54,776 nt of DNA from Thermoanaerobacterium butyriciformans (GCF_017874545.1 NZ_JAGGLT010000021.1:1-54776), one strand, 5' to 3'. Shown: positions 43,530 through 54,077, counted from the first letter of the stretch. A program made the numbers and translations. Notes: generated from the letters alone by a model not told the origin.

Positions 43530-43629
43530 AAAATTCACCTCCTTCTGGTATTTTAACCAATATAATTTAATTTATACCAAAGGAGGTTTTATGCTATAAA
43601 CAAAAAACCTAGTAAATTCTTTAATAAGC

Positions 43630-44697
43630 TTAAGCTTTTGCACTTTTAATTTTTAAAAGTTCATCAATTCTCATTATTTCGACACCAGTATAATAATGTT
43701 TTAATATATCTTCAAAATTTTTACCGCCTTTCGCCATTGCATTAGCACCATACTGACTCATTCCTACTCCATGTCCATATCCTATCACATTTATTACCAC
43801 ATTGTTTCCTCTCATGCTAAAACTAAAATTCGTTGAATTTAACTGAAATAGATCTTGTATATCTGTGCCAGTAAAGTCCATACCACCGATATTTAAGGAC
43901 AAGACATGTCCCGCCTCAGTCCTCTTGATATTTTTTATGTACCCTAAAAGATTTTTTGTACTTATATTAGCTTTTGGTGCTCTGCTTTTTATGCGTTTTA
44001 CAAATTCATCAGATGATACTGTCACAGTCGTCTTAAATTTCTGAGCTACTTCCTCACCAGGAGATGAAACACTTTTCAAATACGGAAGGTTTTCTTGCCA
44101 GACATTTTTAGCATCTTCCGTTTCACCACCGCTTATGGCGTGATATGCAGGTTCAATCAGTGCGTCATCATATACTATTACAAGACCTTTTGTGTCATTT
44201 ATAGCCTTTACTATTTTATCGTGGTACAAATTGTACTTATCACCCCATCGTGATCTCATTACATCATCCGATATCCATGCCTGACAATGCTTGGAATCTG
44301 TACAAACATCGCTGCCAGGGTGAAGGTCACAACCTTTTCCTCCTACAGATATCTCCTTTGAAAGTGCATAAGTCCTTGCTGCCACAGCTTGTGCCTTCAG
44401 CGCTTCCATCTCAAAATCTGCAGGCATCTCTGCAGCCACAACACCAACAAGATAATCTTCCAAGTTCATCTTGACTTCTTTGTTCTGATCCACGACAAAA
44501 ACATTTATCGTATTGTAGTCATTAGAAGTTTTCGCTACTGCCGTTTTGACATCTTTCATCACACCATCTTTTATAAGCTTAACACTGCTATGTTGTATAG
44601 TACTGCTTCTTACTGGGATAAAACCGACTACGATTATTATAGGCAGTACCAATGTAGCAAAAATAATTAAAATTACCCCGTACGCAATATACTTCAT
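43630..44697 (-). CDS. spoIID: Stage II sporulation protein D
   Basis: Membrane-anchored lytic transglycosylase that degrades septal peptidoglycan during engulfment, 355 residues. N-terminal membrane segment (about 7-27); the SpoIID domain shows EDYLVGVVAAEMPADFEMEALKAQAVAARTYA, with the conserved catalytic glutamate, YHAISGGETEDA and GYGHGVGMSQYGANAMA. ATG follows AAGGAGGATAAA. A sigma-E-like promoter is placed 28 bases in front, matching the known regulation. Confidence 0.95.
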   Translation of the reverse strand: MKYIAYGVILIIFATLVLPIIIVVGFIPVRSSTIQHSSVKLIKDGVMKDVKTAVAKTSNDYNTINVFVVDQNKEVKMNLEDYLVGVVAAEMPADFEMEALKAQAVAARTYALSKEISVGGKGCDLHPGSDVCTDSKHCQAWISDDVMRSRWGDKYNLYHDKIVKAINDTKGLVIVYDDALIEPAYHAISGGETEDAKNVWQENLPYLKSVSSPGEEVAQKFKTTVTVSSDEFVKRIKSRAPKANISTKNLLGYIKNIKRTEAGHVLSLNIGGMDFTGTDIQDLFQLNSTNFSFSMRGNNVVINVIGYGHGVGMSQYGANAMAKGGKNFEDILKHYYTGVEIMRIDELLKIKSAKA

Positions 44698-44724
44698 TTT
44701 ATCCTCCTTAAAATATGCTAATAA

Positions 44725-44753
44725 AGTATATGCAACGGGGTTTAATATTATGA
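44725..44753 (-). promoter_or_regulatory. Sigma-E promoter of spoIID
   Basis: TCATAAT (44753-44747), 14 bases, CATATACT (44732-44725) on the minus strand. It matches the sigma-E consensus (KMATATT, 14, CATACANT) in 13 of 15 defined positions or so, and spoIID is a known sigma-E gene. Confidence 0.7.
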
Positions 44754-44754
44754 A

Positions 44755-46221
44755 TCAATAATTGATTACTTTTTGTACATAATCTATTGAAAGGTCTTTC
44801 ATCATGAAATCAATCATTCGCGATATCATAGCAGCGGCTTCTTCTCTTGTCAATGTATCATTGGCATTAATGTTTCCGTTGCCATCACCTTCTAATAGAC
44901 CTATTTCATTAGCAACGTATATATCTCTTTTAGCCCATGAAGGTATTCTGCTATCATCTCTAAATCCAGTATTAAAATATCCAGAAGGTGCTAGATTTGA
45001 AAGGCCTAGTGCCCTTATAAAAATCACTGCTGCTTCAGCCCTCGTAAGGGCTTTATCAGGGCTAAATTGGTTTGGGGCTGTTCCTGATATCAATCCTGCC
45101 TGGTTTGCAGCTTTTATATACCCGTAATCACTGTCTGTGGTAGAGACATCTATAAACGGTGATACTTCATTTGTCTTATTTTTTGTATATCCTATTGTCT
45201 TTGGAGCTGTGTATGGTGCTAAATTTATCGCCTTTGCTACTGCCACCGTAAAATCAGACCTTGTAATGGGAAGTTTCGGGCCAAAGTACTTTGATGTATT
45301 AGGGAAAATCTCCATGCTCATAAGTTTCAATATATCACCATATCCCCATGTACCGTTTATGTCGTTAACATTTGGTACAACCAGCCTTTTCTCCTGTGGT
45401 ACTTCGTATAAGCTGTCACTGCTTGAGCCTGTATTTCTGCCTATTACATTTCCACTGCTATCAAATTCAGGTAAATCGTAAGAGTACTTCATCACATCCT
45501 GCCCTGTTTGGCTTAAAAGGTATCCGCCTCTAAAGCTTATGTAATTAGGATCATTTGCAACATATTCTAAGTCAGAATTTACTGTAAATGATACATCCAC
45601 ATCAGCAGTTCCGCTCCATGATATATTTGTATTGTCAGCTACCGTATTGCCCGTTATTACATAGGTAATCTGCTGTGTTTTGACATTGCCATAGGCATGA
45701 TCAAATCCAACTGTTTTATCTGTAATCTCTACAATAATGGTACCTTTGCTATTGTTTAAAGTGTAAACTTTCCTTCCAGCAAAATTACCAGCAAAGTAAT
45801 TTACACCAGGATTTAAAGATTTAATGTCAGAACCGTTGAATTCATACGATGACAGCTTGTATATATTTCCACCTTCTGTAATAGTCTCTGAATACCTGCT
45901 TAAAGTTGTTTTTGACTGAACTTGGTTGTACTGGTCCTTTGGCGTCTCAACAGTAGAAAATGTGAGAGTACGTGTTAGCTTACCACCATCGCTTGATGTC
46001 AATTGATACCTGTATGTGGAAGTAGTCTTACCCGATCTTGTAGACGTTGATACAGTAAGTTTACCATCAAAGACGACAGGGCTGCCTGTTAGAAATACTA
46101 CCTCTTTATACTCATATTCATTTGCAATCCCACCTTCATAACCTGCATCATTGGCAAAAGCATAAGCAGGAATCAAAATAGATATAAAAAGTGAAAGAAT
46201 TAAAATCATCTTTTTCATCAT
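44755..46221 (-). CDS. SLH-domain cell-surface protein, 488 residues
   Basis: Secreted S-layer-type protein. Signal peptide about 1-23 (cleavage after AYAFA); a beta-rich middle part (25-275) of unknown family with repeated strands; then three SLH domains at the C-terminus (about 283-340, 355-410, 418-480; for example LTRAEAAVIFIRALGL and LTREEAAAMISRMI) which anchor the protein to pyruvylated wall polysaccharide. Start ATG is preceded by AGGAGAGATG. Last gene of the operon with the 835-residue SLH protein (12 bases) and the giant IPT protein. Ends only two bases after the sigma-E promoter region of spoIID, so its 3' end overlaps that control area. Confidence 0.85.
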   Translation of the reverse strand: MMKKMILILSLFISILIPAYAFANDAGYEGGIANEYEYKEVVFLTGSPVVFDGKLTVSTSTRSGKTTSTYRYQLTSSDGGKLTRTLTFSTVETPKDQYNQVQSKTTLSRYSETITEGGNIYKLSSYEFNGSDIKSLNPGVNYFAGNFAGRKVYTLNNSKGTIIVEITDKTVGFDHAYGNVKTQQITYVITGNTVADNTNISWSGTADVDVSFTVNSDLEYVANDPNYISFRGGYLLSQTGQDVMKYSYDLPEFDSSGNVIGRNTGSSSDSLYEVPQEKRLVVPNVNDINGTWGYGDILKLMSMEIFPNTSKYFGPKLPITRSDFTVAVAKAINLAPYTAPKTIGYTKNKTNEVSPFIDVSTTDSDYGYIKAANQAGLISGTAPNQFSPDKALTRAEAAVIFIRALGLSNLAPSGYFNTGFRDDSRIPSWAKRDIYVANEIGLLEGDGNGNINANDTLTREEAAAMISRMIDFMMKDLSIDYVQKVINY

Positions 46222-46233
46222 ACATCTCTCCTT

Positions 46234-48741
46234 TTACTGCTGGACTGTTATCACAATTCCCAAAGCACCATCTCTTATTATATAAAGATTATCTCCACTC
46301 TTTAAATCACTTGCTGATATGACCTTATTATTCTTCACTATGACTGCTTTAGTCACATCTATAGAATCTAAAGATGTATTAAGCTCCCATCTATTATTAA
46401 GTCCATTCCAATCCATAACATTATCTAAAGTCAAGACATTGCCACTGCTACTACTTAATACAGCCTTGCTTATCCTGTCAGTACTGCTAAGAGGCCTTAT
46501 ATTTACTGCTATGGCATTGCTGTCACTAGCTACAATATATACCGAACTATAATTAGCAGCTCTGTACTTTTGTTTTAAGAACTCATCATATGGTACATTT
46601 ACAGGACTATTCCCAGTATTATCAACAATATAAGTTTTATCCCCAACGTAGAAAGTTTCATCGCCGTTTGCTACCCACTCATTATTGTTTAATGATTCAT
46701 CTCCATATTCATTTCCACTATAGTAATAATAATTGCCTACTGTTATTGAATCTGCTGTAACATTAATAATTTTCCCTTTTGCATAGTAGTATCCAGATGG
46801 GGCATTTGCATCCAATATTGATATAAAGTTTGCTGCGCCACCTCTTGAAAATGAAACATACGCCTGGCTGGCTTTCGACAACTGGCTTTTTGGCACCAAA
46901 AACCCATCATTTAATATGATTGTACCATCATTTACGTTTACCTGGCGATTGTCATTTTCGTTATCAAACGTTACTAACATGGTATTTCCATCGTAGTCTA
47001 TACTTCCTACATAACTCATGTTAAACCCGCTTTGTATTGATACAAGTGTTGCAGTTTCAATACCATAATGATTTTCTAACATTATGTAAGCATCATAACC
47101 TTTATATTTGCTAATATCACTTACAGGTATTTTGCTACCATCTAAATAGACAGAAGCACCATCTAAACTATACATAGCATAACTTGATGTAGCATTCCAC
47201 TGTCCTTGCCTGTACATTTCAACATCATTAAGCTGTACCTTAGGATTAAAACCAGACACACCAGCAATACTACCCCGTATTACAGCAACAGGCTTATTAT
47301 AGTTATCCTCCAAGAATATTTCATCAGGTGTTTTAGCATTTATACTGCTGAAATAAAGCTTTATATATTCTCCTACTTTTAAATCGCTGGCACTTATGGA
47401 TCTACCCATCCCTATAACAGGCATATTAGGATCTAATGTATATGTATTTCCATTGTCCAGTGTTACATACTCAAAACCGCTATTTACATCTATTGAAATT
47501 ATCTTTCCACTGTCCTGTTTGTCTCCTGTATTAACCTGACCATTTCCACTTAAATCAGTGTAAACTACATCTATTCTCGTTGCTGTGCTACCATAAACAG
47601 TGACTTTTGCTGTCTCACCATATTTCAAGTCACTGATGGAAGCATCAACTGAATTCATCGTAACCTGTGTATTATTGTTGTAATATATAACATAACTATT
47701 TCCACTGTCATCAACTAGTCTAAAGCTTCCTTGCCATATAGAATCAATTGTACCGCTTATGGTCTTTATGCTGCCATTAGCAGTTTCCGCAAAGATAACA
47801 TTGCTTCCATTTGTGTAATACGTTAACCTATCTCCGTTTGAAATGAGTGAAGATAATCCAGCCTTTCCATTTTTTAAAACAGCAAAATCGTAATTTGCAC
47901 TCTGTGAGTTTTCGGCAACTAATGCAACATCTTGTCCACTGTCATTTTTCAATACATAAGTATATCTTGTTCCTCCGTTTACACTGTCTTTTTGTATGCT
48001 TTCAACATAGCCCATATCTTTCGTGTATCCCATCATTGAATATGAAACATTGAAAGCTCTACTTAATACGGCTGCCATCTGCTCCCTTGTAATACTGTCA
48101 TTGGGGCCGAAATAGCCATTGTTGTATCCAGACATTATTGATGATTCTAATGTAGCTTCTATGTACGGCAATTTGTCAGCATCAAAAAGACCACTGTCTT
48201 TATATGAATAAACGTACTGTGCGTCTTTTCCATAGACGGGCGATAAATTTATACCCTTTGCAATCCAATTGGCAACTTCCTGCCTTGTGGCATACTGCGT
48301 AAAATCTAAAGACGTCTCCTGCTTTGATAGAAGTCCTGTGTTTTTGGCAGCGGTTATCACACCTTGTGCCCAGCTATCTATCCCGCCATTTGAATTAGTT
48401 CCGGCAGCCGCCCCTGTCACACCACCAGATGTACTGCTTTGAGCCACTTGTACATCTTTCTCTTTTCCCATAAGCCTTAGTATCATAGCAAGAGCTTCTT
48501 CTCTTTTTAACTTGTTTTTTGGATAATAAAGTCCATTTCCATTACCTCGTATTACAGACAATGCTGTCATTCTCATTATATCGTTTCGTGCAAAGCTACT
48601 TCCTATATCAGTATACGACATATTTAAAAATATGGCTGATGCATTGCTTACACCAGAATACACTGTTGAACCTAAAGCATAAGTGAAACCCAAGATAATT
48701 ATTATTGAAAGCATGGTGATTATTTTAATTATCTTCTTCAT
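46234..48741 (-). CDS. SLH-domain cell-surface protein, 835 residues
   Basis: Secreted surface protein with a signal peptide (about 1-24) and three N-terminal SLH domains (about 38-95, 120-175, 185-245; KREEALAMILRLMG, TRQEVANWIAKGIN, TREQMAAVLSRAF). The remaining 580 residues are beta-rich modules repeating the pattern G-x-I-x-S-I ... V-T-L-D-x-G ... S-A-S-D-L-K-x-G-x-Y (for example GKIISIDVNSG, SASDLKVGEYIKLY, SASDLKSGDNLYII). ATG 48741 has GGGGTATGTG in front; a frame extension to 48771 overlaps the preceding gene. Middle gene of the operon, 13 bases after the giant protein. Likely part of, or linked to, the S-layer. Confidence 0.85.
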   Translation of the reverse strand: MKKIIKIITMLSIIIILGFTYALGSTVYSGVSNASAIFLNMSYTDIGSSFARNDIMRMTALSVIRGNGNGLYYPKNKLKREEALAMILRLMGKEKDVQVAQSSTSGGVTGAAAGTNSNGGIDSWAQGVITAAKNTGLLSKQETSLDFTQYATRQEVANWIAKGINLSPVYGKDAQYVYSYKDSGLFDADKLPYIEATLESSIMSGYNNGYFGPNDSITREQMAAVLSRAFNVSYSMMGYTKDMGYVESIQKDSVNGGTRYTYVLKNDSGQDVALVAENSQSANYDFAVLKNGKAGLSSLISNGDRLTYYTNGSNVIFAETANGSIKTISGTIDSIWQGSFRLVDDSGNSYVIYYNNNTQVTMNSVDASISDLKYGETAKVTVYGSTATRIDVVYTDLSGNGQVNTGDKQDSGKIISIDVNSGFEYVTLDNGNTYTLDPNMPVIGMGRSISASDLKVGEYIKLYFSSINAKTPDEIFLEDNYNKPVAVIRGSIAGVSGFNPKVQLNDVEMYRQGQWNATSSYAMYSLDGASVYLDGSKIPVSDISKYKGYDAYIMLENHYGIETATLVSIQSGFNMSYVGSIDYDGNTMLVTFDNENDNRQVNVNDGTIILNDGFLVPKSQLSKASQAYVSFSRGGAANFISILDANAPSGYYYAKGKIINVTADSITVGNYYYYSGNEYGDESLNNNEWVANGDETFYVGDKTYIVDNTGNSPVNVPYDEFLKQKYRAANYSSVYIVASDSNAIAVNIRPLSSTDRISKAVLSSSSGNVLTLDNVMDWNGLNNRWELNTSLDSIDVTKAVIVKNNKVISASDLKSGDNLYIIRDGALGIVITVQQ

Positions 48742-48754
48742 AGCACATACCCCA

Positions 48755-51700
48755 TTATAAATTAGAATCAACTACAGCATACCTTCCTGTATATAAAACA
48801 TACGCTGAAACATAATGCAAAATAGAGTCTACATACTGGTAGTACGTTGAGCTACCATCAAAATTCCTTAAGGACAGCGAACTATTTTTAGCTCTATTGC
48901 TGTAATAATTCATCTCCACATTTACCGCTTGCCTAAAGTTGGCCATATGTGTTACACTGCTGCCATTTATTTCATCATAGCTTATCTGGTATACATCTGA
49001 AACGATATTGCCTGACTTTCCAAGTTTTTTGTTTAAATCATCTATTGACTTGCCACCAAGTAATTTAACAGTAATTCTATCAACATCAGAAGTCAAATTA
49101 AGAGCCTGTGATGTAAAATCCATGCTGAAATTCGGAGTTCTCAAACTTATCTTGCTGTTTTTCCCACTATATCCTTTTGGAACATTTATTACCCATACAT
49201 CCGCATTTCTGTATTCATATCCTGTCAAATCTATTGTATATGTACCGCTTGAATTAATTGCATCATTCCCTAATGTCACATACACAGTATCACCTGATGG
49301 GTTTATGACCGTGTTGCCTAAAACATCCGGAACACCAGTATCATACTTTGAATTGCTGGAAGAATCTGTATATGCTGATGCATAGGCAAAACCGCTATTG
49401 CCCTTGTCGTTTATAGGCCTTAACTCAAAATTATAAAGTGTATTGGGACTAAGCCCGTCAACGTAATATTCTAGCTTATCTGTCGATGCTATAAATGCGT
49501 AATTGCTGTCAATGCTTCTTTTACCGTATATTTCATAGAGCTTCGCACCATTTACAGCACTCCAATGTAGATATATTGTATGATCATTTCCTGAAATTCT
49601 ATCAGCATAAAACCCAGATGGATTGTCCGGGACTGTCTGAATATATGTAAATCCACCTGACAGTACCGTATCAGCATAATCAGGATTTAAAATTCTGACA
49701 TCTACTTTCCCTGCAGCATGCTGTGGGGTAATAACTGTTATTGTCTTATAATTATTAACAGTTACAGACGGCGCTATTGCATCCCCAAAATAAACTACGA
49801 GGCCACTTTTAAAATTATCTCCCACAATTGTTACAGTATCTCCTCCTCTGGTAGAACCAGTATTAGGAGTTATGGAAGTTATAACAGGGTTTGCCCCAGT
49901 CTTCACATACGTAAATCCACCTTGCAATACAGCACTTGCTCCGTCATCTACGTTGTAAACTGTAACGTCTATGGGCACATTTAGTAAACTCGGATCTCCT
50001 GACGGTGTTTTAACTACTATTTCTGTGTCTGTATTTGATACAATTGTAGCTTTATTCCCTTCAATATAAACTTCTACATTGCTTCTGAAATCACTTCCAA
50101 TGATTGTAACAGTAGTTCCTCCGTCTATGCTTCCCTTCGATGGATCAACACTTGTAATGACAGGGTTTGACACAGGTGATACATACTCAATATCCGACAT
50201 TGCAGTACCACCATCAGGATTTACTATCTTTAAAGTCTTTTTGCCTATATCACTGCTTAAAGGTGCTACAAACTTTATTTCACTACTGCTTACAACAGTG
50301 ACATTTGTCACTTCCACATCATCTATGTAGACTTTAGAACCAGGCCTTACCAGCGTACCACCTTCGTATATAGGCACAGCAAAATTTGAACCTAATATGA
50401 TGACATGTGTAGTACCATTCACATTTACCTTTGGTGGCACAATGCTATTTATAACAGGTTTAGACTGAACATATGTAAACCCATTATCAATGTATCCTAT
50501 GCCTGTATCGTAATTTACCACAGAAACTCTTACAGGACCTGGAAGATTTGGAGGTGTAACGACCTTTAATGTACCATAATCAACATATATTACTTTTGTT
50601 GCTTTTACATTCCCAAAGTACACATCAGGTCCTATAGGATTTCCATCGCTGTCTTTTAAGATATTTCCATTTTGGTCCTTTGCAATCCTGAAATCCTGTC
50701 CTATTATTGTAACAGTGTCACCGCCGTAAGTAGAACCTGTATTTGGGTCTATTTTTGTTATTACAGGTATGCTGTTTGGCACAACATATGTAAAGCCATC
50801 CTCCCCATCGTGAAGGCCATACGTGTAGTTACCACCGTCATAATTTATGACAGTAACATATGTCTTGCCTGGATTTCCTGGCGGTGTCATTGCCTGTATG
50901 GTACTACCATCGGAGCTTACTGTTATATTTGTAGCAAGTTTTCCGCCAATATACACTTCCGCTCCTCTTCTAAAGTCACTTCCTGTTATAGTTATAGCTG
51001 TACCGCCATTTACAGTTCCTTTATCAGGTGTTATCGCCGTTATAACAGGATTTGATTCAGGAACGAGGTAGTGAAATTTCTGCGGAGACTTTGCTGCGGC
51101 TGTATCAGGGTTTACTACGGTTATATCGTAAAGTCCAGCATACTGTAAATCGGGTACAACTGCTGTTATAGTATTCTCATCAATTACGTACACATCATCC
51201 ATGACTGTATTGCCTATATAAACTTTAGCACCGTCGCTGTCTCCAATCTTTCTTGAAAAATCACTGCCAAATATGTAAACAAGTGTTCCTTTGCCGCCAT
51301 AATTAGGCGAAATACTAGTAATTTTAGGTTTCGTCTCGACGAGTAAGTACTCAAAACCGTCAGTTAAGGAAGCCGTACCACCGTCAGATGGATTTATCAC
51401 TTGCACAATCTTTTTACCTAAAGTCCCGGCAGGTGTTACTGCATTAATTACAGTATTGCCTGATGTAACACTTGTCACTTTGGCCTGTACTCCATCAATC
51501 GTTACAATACTTCCACTTTCAAAGTTACTACCTGTTATAGTTATCTGTGTGCCACCTTTTGTTGGACCTTTATTTGGATTTACTGACGTTATTGAAGGTG
51601 TCTTCTGTGTGTCTTTTATTTCAAATCCATTTTTAAGTGTAACAGTACCGCCTTCTGTGCCATTCTGACCATCGTAGTTTGTTATTGTTATATCTTGCCA

Positions 51701-54016
51701 GCCTACAGGATAAGGATTAGCAGTCACAGGTACTATTGCTTTTATCTGTGTTCCAATATTTAACTTTTTGCCGTCTATAATATTTCCGCTATTATCCTGT
51801 ACACTTATAACTTCAAGATTTATATTCCCTATTGTAACTGTCGGGTATGAAGGCACATATACTCCATTCTGTACCGTCTGACCTACGTAAAAATCCGTTC
51901 CTGTAATTGTTATTAGATTCCCACCATATTTTGAACCAAAATTCGTAAATACACTTGTGATTGTAGGTGCTGTATAGTAGTAGTACCCATTTGTCATAGT
52001 TGTAAATCCACGGTTTTGATCCGCATCCTTGTTGACAACTTTCACATCAACATAACCCAGCACGCTGCTTTTTGGAGTTATTACTGTCACTATCGACCTG
52101 TTGCTGGAATCAATAGTCAGATCTTTTACTGTGGCTAAAGCGCCGCCAAAATAAATGCTGACACCAGGTCTTATATCAAACCCCTGTATTGTGACAGTAT
52201 CTCCCCCTGCCCTGCTTCCACTGTTAGGAGATATGCTTAAGATTTCCGGATTTGATGGAAGTGGATTGTAAGTATATTTTTTTGGTGGTGAACTTTGCTC
52301 AGAGTACTGCATGACGACATTTCCGTCGGAATCCATAATTGTCGTTTCAACAGTTACAACAACATCAACAGGCATAGGCTGCCCTGGTGGATTTAAAGTG
52401 ATACTAGGAGAAGATACCTTCAAAATTTCTTGACCTTCCGACGGCACAGAAATGCTTTCAATCCTTGCTTTATTCCCACCAAAAGTTACATACAGTTTTC
52501 TTTCTCTCGTTCCTGTGGCATTTTGCCCAGTTACAGGATCAGTGTATGTATAATTGCTGTTGACATAAATTATTTCAGTGCTATCGGGATTAGCAGTATA
52601 AGTAGAAGGATCATCCTTCTTTTGAAAATTGTATCCCCAAATTGTCACATCTGTACTGCCATTTTCATAACCGCTGTAAGGATTCATATCTATAGCAACT
52701 AGGCTGTCTTCAACAGCCAAATAGAAATAGCCGTTTTCTTTTGTTACAGTATAACCTGTAATTGGATCAACTATATCTACATTCACAGGCCCTGATTTTG
52801 AATAAGGAGGTGTCGTAACTTGTATTGCATCCATATTGTCTGTAAGTCCCGGTAAAGTAACCATTTGAACATTTTGCCCTTGAACTCCACCAAATTTCAC
52901 AATAAGATCCTGCCTCAAATTTTGACCGACTATGATGACTTTTGTACCGCCAGATACTGTGCCTGCATTAGGTGTTATGCTGTCGATAGTTATAATAGAG
53001 GGTGTCGGTATGATTTTTAGCGCATTCACCAGTGTGACAGTTGAACCATCATCTGCAACTATATCTATATTTTGATATGGAAGTGTAGTATCTTTTGGTG
53101 CAGGTACTTTTACCGTCATCTCTGTATCGCTTACCACTGTTACGTCACTGCTATTTACAAGGTTTTCTCCCACGTAAACTCTCATATTGCTTCCAAGTGT
53201 CGAAAACCCATGACCATATATCGTTATCGTCGTATCGCCTACTATAGCTGTATACTTTGATAAGCTTGTTATGTCCTGATTAACTGCAGATAGTTTAGGG
53301 GGGTTATACATATTCGATTGACCACCGTATATATTTGTCACGTATATATTGTAAGTCGTGGCGGGATCAATCCTTATACTGGAAGGTATGTCTGAAATTA
53401 AGACAGATCCGCTCTGGGACACCACATTTGATGTTTCTCCATTTATGTTGCCTACAGCTATATCGCTTAAATTGCTGCCTTCCATTCTTATAAATGATTG
53501 AGGCTGTGATATCCCTGTCACATTTCCACTGCTGTCCCTTGTCACAGTCTTATAATTATCTAAAGCTGCACTTGTTATTTTAGGATTGTCAAGGTATGTA
53601 AATCCATTTGGAATTGCAGCACTTTGCCCATCGCTTCTATGTACTATAATCATATATGGCTTGTTTAGCATAAGCCCTGCAGTATCCATTTTAGGAACTT
53701 TTGCATATATTTTGCTTTCATTAACGCTTAGTATCGTAAGTTTCGTGCTATCTGATATAGAATCAATGTAGGCCGCATCTACTTGTGATGTCATATTTCC
53801 TGAACTGTCAAATGTCATAAAAGCACTGCCGTCAATCTCTATATCTGTTGCAGAGTCATAAGGCCCTTTTGCAGGCGATGCCATTGTGCCATCATAACGC
53901 AATGACTTGACAGAAGTTATATTAGGAGGATTTGACGCATAAGCTTTCGACATATTTCCTGGGAAAAATGAAACCAATATGACAAATATCAACAATGACG
54001 CTACAAATTTCTTCAT
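48755..54016 (-). CDS. Giant secreted IPT/TIG-repeat protein, 1753 residues
   Basis: Secreted surface protein with a signal peptide (about 1-32). About 14 immunoglobulin-like IPT/TIG modules fill residues 35-1460; the clearest repeats read P-x-I-T-S-I-x-P-x-x-G-S-x-x-G-G-D-T-V-T-I-x-G (for example at NPVITSITPNTGSTRGGDTV), the first three being divergent. A fibronectin type III-like domain (about 1462-1550; WSAVNGAKLYEIYGK) and a 190-residue C-terminal domain ending GRYAVVDSNL follow. There is no SLH domain or sortase signal, so anchoring may depend on the two SLH proteins encoded after it. ATG 54016 has GAGGGCGTG in front. Role unknown; adhesion or surface scaffolding is plausible. Confidence 0.85.
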   Translation of the reverse strand: MKKFVASLLIFVILVSFFPGNMSKAYASNPPNITSVKSLRYDGTMASPAKGPYDSATDIEIDGSAFMTFDSSGNMTSQVDAAYIDSISDSTKLTILSVNESKIYAKVPKMDTAGLMLNKPYMIIVHRSDGQSAAIPNGFTYLDNPKITSAALDNYKTVTRDSSGNVTGISQPQSFIRMEGSNLSDIAVGNINGETSNVVSQSGSVLISDIPSSIRIDPATTYNIYVTNIYGGQSNMYNPPKLSAVNQDITSLSKYTAIVGDTTITIYGHGFSTLGSNMRVYVGENLVNSSDVTVVSDTEMTVKVPAPKDTTLPYQNIDIVADDGSTVTLVNALKIIPTPSIITIDSITPNAGTVSGGTKVIIVGQNLRQDLIVKFGGVQGQNVQMVTLPGLTDNMDAIQVTTPPYSKSGPVNVDIVDPITGYTVTKENGYFYLAVEDSLVAIDMNPYSGYENGSTDVTIWGYNFQKKDDPSTYTANPDSTEIIYVNSNYTYTDPVTGQNATGTRERKLYVTFGGNKARIESISVPSEGQEILKVSSPSITLNPPGQPMPVDVVVTVETTIMDSDGNVVMQYSEQSSPPKKYTYNPLPSNPEILSISPNSGSRAGGDTVTIQGFDIRPGVSIYFGGALATVKDLTIDSSNRSIVTVITPKSSVLGYVDVKVVNKDADQNRGFTTMTNGYYYYTAPTITSVFTNFGSKYGGNLITITGTDFYVGQTVQNGVYVPSYPTVTIGNINLEVISVQDNSGNIIDGKKLNIGTQIKAIVPVTANPYPVGWQDITITNYDGQNGTEGGTVTLKNGFEIKDTQKTPSITSVNPNKGPTKGGTQITITGSNFESGSIVTIDGVQAKVTSVTSGNTVINAVTPAGTLGKKIVQVINPSDGGTASLTDGFEYLLVETKPKITSISPNYGGKGTLVYIFGSDFSRKIGDSDGAKVYIGNTVMDDVYVIDENTITAVVPDLQYAGLYDITVVNPDTAAAKSPQKFHYLVPESNPVITAITPDKGTVNGGTAITITGSDFRRGAEVYIGGKLATNITVSSDGSTIQAMTPPGNPGKTYVTVINYDGGNYTYGLHDGEDGFTYVVPNSIPVITKIDPNTGSTYGGDTVTIIGQDFRIAKDQNGNILKDSDGNPIGPDVYFGNVKATKVIYVDYGTLKVVTPPNLPGPVRVSVVNYDTGIGYIDNGFTYVQSKPVINSIVPPKVNVNGTTHVIILGSNFAVPIYEGGTLVRPGSKVYIDDVEVTNVTVVSSSEIKFVAPLSSDIGKKTLKIVNPDGGTAMSDIEYVSPVSNPVITSVDPSKGSIDGGTTVTIIGSDFRSNVEVYIEGNKATIVSNTDTEIVVKTPSGDPSLLNVPIDVTVYNVDDGASAVLQGGFTYVKTGANPVITSITPNTGSTRGGDTVTIVGDNFKSGLVVYFGDAIAPSVTVNNYKTITVITPQHAAGKVDVRILNPDYADTVLSGGFTYIQTVPDNPSGFYADRISGNDHTIYLHWSAVNGAKLYEIYGKRSIDSNYAFIASTDKLEYYVDGLSPNTLYNFELRPINDKGNSGFAYASAYTDSSSNSKYDTGVPDVLGNTVINPSGDTVYVTLGNDAINSSGTYTIDLTGYEYRNADVWVINVPKGYSGKNSKISLRTPNFSMDFTSQALNLTSDVDRITVKLLGGKSIDDLNKKLGKSGNIVSDVYQISYDEINGSSVTHMANFRQAVNVEMNYYSNRAKNSSLSLRNFDGSSTYYQYVDSILHYVSAYVLYTGRYAVVDSNL

Positions 54017-54047
54017 CACACACGCCCTCATTTCATCACATACTTGC

Positions 54048-54077
54048 TTTATATAAACGAAAAACTATATAATCCAA
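54048..54077 (-). promoter_or_regulatory. Promoter of the surface-protein operon
   Basis: TTGGAT (54077-54072), 18 bases, TATAAA (54053-54048) on the minus strand, about 32 bases before the start codon and downstream of the terminator at 54123-54148. Confidence 0.6.

Noticed and set aside
43540-43629. Sigma-F promoter for spoIIQ (GTTTA and GGTATAAATT)
   Set aside because: Both boxes resemble sigma-F elements but the spacing is 18 rather than 15-16 bases, so I did not list it as a feature.
48755-54016. Repeated DNA in the giant gene, suggestive of a CRISPR array or tandem repeats
   Set aside because: The repetition is protein-level: IPT modules of about 85-110 codons with variable DNA. There are no short identical repeats with uniform spacers.
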